A DNA stretch of 64,000 nt, from NCBI GenBank assembly GCA_024235255.1, contig JACKMT010000003.1, forward strand, positions 558,001-622,000. The letters run 5' to 3'. A program made the position numbers and the translations under genes. This DNA is from Chromatiaceae bacterium (lineage in GTDB: Bacteria > Pseudomonadota > Gammaproteobacteria > Chromatiales > Chromatiaceae). Under the pieces are notes generated by a model that had not been told where the DNA came from, did not search any database, and worked only from the letters and a program-made list of their open reading frames with translations. Shown piece after piece: positions 61,556-64,000 of this stretch (the first letter of the stretch is position 1; every line of letters begins with the position of its first letter).

Positions 61556-62896
61556 GTGGATCGCAAATATTTTGGAACGGATGGCATTCGCGGCCGGGTC
61601 GGAGAGGGGCAGATTACGCCCGGTTTCATGCTGCAGCTGGGATGGGCCGCTGGGCGGGTTCTCGGCAAGGAGCCGGGCAGTAAAGTGGTCATCGGCAAAG
61701 ACACACGTATTTCGGGCTACCTGTTGGAGTCAGCACTGGAAGCCGGACTGGTTGCGGCCGGCGTGGATATTCACCTGCTGGGACCAATGCCGACGCCGGG
61801 CATCGCTTACCTTGCCCGTACCCTCCATGCGCAGGCGGGAATTGTGATAAGCGCTTCGCACAACCCGCACTACGATAACGGTATCAAATTCTTCTCCGGC
61901 GCCGGAAATAAACTGAGCGATGATCTGGAATTCGCCATCGAACAGGAGATCGACAAACCGCTGGTCACTGTCTCCTCGGATAAGCTGGGAAAAGCGTACC
62001 GGGTCGATGATGCGGCCGGTCGCTATATCGAGTTCTGCAAGCGCACCATTCACTGGGAGATGCACTTTCGCGGTATGAAAGTGGTGGTCGATTGTGCCAA
62101 CGGCGCTACCTATCACATCGCACCGCATGTATTTGAAGAGCTTGGCGCGGAGGTCGTTGCCATCGGCGCCAAACCAAACGGTCTCAACATCAATGCGGGG
62201 GTGGGGTCTACTCATATCGAGGCGCTGCAGCGGGCAGTGATCGATGAGCAGGCGGATCTGGGTGTCGCGCTCGACGGCGACGGAGACCGGCTGATGATGG
62301 TTGACGCGGATGGTTCAGTGCTGGATGGCGACGATATTCTTTACATCATCGCCTGCTCCCGGATCGAGGACGGCACTATGGAGGGGGGCGTTGTCGGAAC
62401 AAAAATGACCAATCTGGGACTGGAGCATGCGCTCCAGCGTATTGGGCTGGCGCTGGAAAGAACCGATGTCGGTGACCGTTTCATTATGGCGCGATTGCAG
62501 GAGAACGCCTGGTTATTGGGAGGGGAGCCTTCGGGTCACATCATTTGTCGCGACCGGACTACAACTGGTGACGGTATTGTTTCTGCGCTACAGGTTATGG
62601 CTGCGATTTACCGTAGCGGCAAGAGCCTGAAAGAGCTGCGCAGCGGTATGACCAAATATCCGCAGCTACTGCAAAATGTCAAACTGCGAGAAACCAGTGC
62701 GGACGAGATCATGGCATCCAAATCTCTGTGTGCGGCTCTGCGCGAAGTCGAAGCGGAATTGGGTGGGACCGGACGTGTGCTGCTTCGTCCTTCCGGTACG
62801 GAGCCGTTGATTCGGGTGATGATCGAAGGCCGGGACGGTGAACAGGTCAAAGCATTGACACGGCAGCTGGCTAGTGTGGTTGAACAGCTCGCATGA
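61556..62896 (+). CDS. glmM: phosphoglucosamine mutase
   Basis: GlmM converts glucosamine-6-phosphate to glucosamine-1-phosphate for peptidoglycan and lipopolysaccharide. The protein begins DRKYFGTDGIRGRVG, has the phosphoserine loop in GIVISASHNPHYDNG (Ser about 102), the metal-binding DGDGDR and the phosphate-binding RPSGTEPLIRVM. The GTG at 61556 is preferred to GTG 61547 because ATAAGG lies 8 bases upstream. The resulting 446 residues match the E. coli protein (445). Confidence 0.96.
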   Translation: MDRKYFGTDGIRGRVGEGQITPGFMLQLGWAAGRVLGKEPGSKVVIGKDTRISGYLLESALEAGLVAAGVDIHLLGPMPTPGIAYLARTLHAQAGIVISASHNPHYDNGIKFFSGAGNKLSDDLEFAIEQEIDKPLVTVSSDKLGKAYRVDDAAGRYIEFCKRTIHWEMHFRGMKVVVDCANGATYHIAPHVFEELGAEVVAIGAKPNGLNINAGVGSTHIEALQRAVIDEQADLGVALDGDGDRLMMVDADGSVLDGDDILYIIACSRIEDGTMEGGVVGTKMTNLGLEHALQRIGLALERTDVGDRFIMARLQENAWLLGGEPSGHIICRDRTTTGDGIVSALQVMAAIYRSGKSLKELRSGMTKYPQLLQNVKLRETSADEIMASKSLCAALREVEAELGGTGRVLLRPSGTEPLIRVMIEGRDGEQVKALTRQLASVVEQLA

Positions 62897-63088
62897 ATGA
62901 GGGTTGCGGGTAGAGAGGGGAAATTCGGAACTCTGATTTTACCTCGGCTCCCTTAACCTCTGCCCCTCTCAGTTCAGATATTTCACATAAGGTTATCCCG
63001 CACTCGGGATTTTCGGTTCGGATTGATTTTATATCCGCCTATCGGTAGTATTGCCGGTTGTTTTTGTTGGTAATTTAAGGAGATGGAA

Positions 63089-63847
63089 ATGCGGCAACCA
63101 CTCGTAGCAGGGAACTGGAAGATGAATGGCTCACGCGTGAGCATTGAGGTGCTTTTGGGCGGTGTAAAGAGTGGTATCGGCGACGTCAAGGTCGCAGAAG
63201 TCGCGGTCTGTGCGCCAGCTATTTACTTGCCCCAAGTTCAGGCTCAGTTACGGGGCACGCCCATTGCGTGGGGCGGGCAGGATGTCTCAACCCACGAATC
63301 CGGTGCCTACACTGGAGAGATTGCCGCCTCGATGCTGCTCGATTTCGGTTGTAAGTATGTGATAGTGGGCCACTCAGAGCGGCGCGCGTATCACCTGGAA
63401 AGCGATGTCACCGTAGCCAGGAAGTATGCGGCCGCCAGGGCTGCCGGATTGATACCGATCCTCTGTGTTGGGGAGACTCTCGACGAGCGCGAGCAGGGAG
63501 TAACCGAAGCGGTTGTTGCACGTCAGTTGGATGCGGTGATCGAGCTTGAGGGTGTTGCGGCATTGGCTGACGGAGTGCTCGCGTACGAGCCGGTCTGGGC
63601 AATTGGAACCGGAATGACCGCGACGCCGGAGCAGGCCCAGGAGGTTCATGCTTTTTTGCGTGCCCGGGTTGCCGGTCAGGATGCAGCGGTTGCTGAGGGC
63701 TTGCGTATTCTCTACGGCGGCAGCATGAAGCCCGGCAATGCGGCGGAATTGATGGCCAAAACGGATATTGACGGCGGTTTGATAGGCGGCGCTGCGTTGC
63801 AGGCAGAGGATTTTCTCGGCATATGTACCGCCGCAAACGGCAGATAA
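63089..63847 (+). CDS. tpiA: triosephosphate isomerase
   Basis: TpiA interconverts dihydroxyacetone phosphate and glyceraldehyde-3-phosphate. The 252-residue protein starts MRQPLVAGNWKMNGS with the catalytic Lys; the His is in VGHSERR and the Glu in AYEPVWAIGTG, and the phosphate loop is ILYGGSMKPGN. The AAGGAG at 63077 favours the ATG at 63089 over 63083. The tpiA-secG pairing is common outside the Enterobacteriaceae. Confidence 0.97.
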   Translation: MRQPLVAGNWKMNGSRVSIEVLLGGVKSGIGDVKVAEVAVCAPAIYLPQVQAQLRGTPIAWGGQDVSTHESGAYTGEIAASMLLDFGCKYVIVGHSERRAYHLESDVTVARKYAAARAAGLIPILCVGETLDEREQGVTEAVVARQLDAVIELEGVAALADGVLAYEPVWAIGTGMTATPEQAQEVHAFLRARVAGQDAAVAEGLRILYGGSMKPGNAAELMAKTDIDGGLIGGAALQAEDFLGICTAANGR

Positions 63848-63930
63848 GATTCAGATTATTTTAGCTAAGTGAGATCTGCGGGATCGCTTGTGCGGGCGGT
63901 TCGGGCAGTTGACCTGGAACAAAGAGCGAA

Positions 63931-64000
63931 ATGCAGACTATATTGGTGGTTTTCCATCTGTTTCTGGCCCTCGGCTTGATTGGGTTGGTGCTGATGCAGC
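63931..64000 (+). CDS. secG: SecG, partial at window end
   Basis: Only the first 23 codons are present: MQTILVVFHLFLALGLIGLV ending at LMQ, where the window stops. SecG is the auxiliary membrane subunit of the SecYEG translocon with two helices. The position after tpiA and the first-helix sequence, including VLMQ, support the call. Confidence 0.85.
   Translation, partial: MQTILVVFHLFLALGLIGLVLMQ

Noticed and set aside
62913..62970. GAGAGGGG/CCCCTCTC inverted repeat after glmM as a terminator
   Set aside because: The loop is 42 bases and no T run follows, so a terminator is not supported.

Overview
The window reads as a single chromosomal contig from a gammaproteobacterium with moderately high GC. 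Evidence is the classic gene orders ffh / rpsP-rimM-trmD-rplS, tig-clpP-clpX-lon-hup-tRNAs-ppiD, carA-carB-greA-yhbY-rlmE-ftsH-folP-glmM-tpiA-secG, a FimV homologue, an E. coli-type FNR and flagellar chaperones. A diheme cytochrome c, a thioredoxin-like lipoprotein and a standalone ETF-quinone oxidoreductase point to a respiratory, environmental lineage. A Chromatiales-like sulfur oxidiser is possible, but that placement is inference only. Layout: 0-1.1 kb holds a structured non-coding stretch and two small flagellar export chaperones. 1.1-7.1 kb is core translation and secretion (CcsA-like membrane protein, Ffh, S16-RimM-TrmD-L19) plus exonuclease I. 7.2-12.6 kb is a run of mostly minus-strand poorly known genes: an ankyrin lipoprotein, small hypotheticals, a thioredoxin-like lipoprotein and a spore-photolyase-like radical SAM enzyme. 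13.1-26.1 kb carries FimV, a CBS protein, tRNA-Leu, the trigger factor/ClpP/ClpX/Lon/HU/PpiD quality-control block with two more tRNAs, and FabI. 26.3-32.9 kb is an oligopeptide-type ABC transporter operon with unusual subunits. 32.9-37.4 kb contains MltD, a methyltransferase, RNase HI, DnaQ and an FNR regulator behind two perfect FNR boxes. 37.4-52.4 kb is the accessory region: a 13-copy hexanucleotide repeat, an amidohydrolase duplicated as an intact copy and a broken copy that bracket a 2.7-kb segment (PAS remnant, diheme cytochrome c, ketopantoate-reductase-like gene), a very large LplT-acyltransferase-acyl-ACP synthetase fusion, a TetR regulator, a VIT/VWA surface protein with its own rhombosortase-like protease, ETF-QO, and a glycosyltransferase next to a divergent DUF692 (MNIO-type) enzyme. 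52.5-64 kb returns to core metabolism and ends inside secG. The most interesting unit is at 45.2-48.8 kb. The divergent promoter region between the TetR gene and the VIT/VWA gene contains four copies of a 13-bp dyad (consensus TGAACAGTGTTCA), two of them close to the two start codons. This suggests one regulator governs a surface VWA protein together with the protease likely to process its C-terminal tail, and perhaps the lipid-remodelling fusion enzyme downstream of the regulator. The second clear story is the scar of genome rearrangement at 38.6-41.8 kb: a 224-bp direct repeat of about 93% identity shows that the amidohydrolase once directly followed the lipid fusion gene with a 4-bp overlap.
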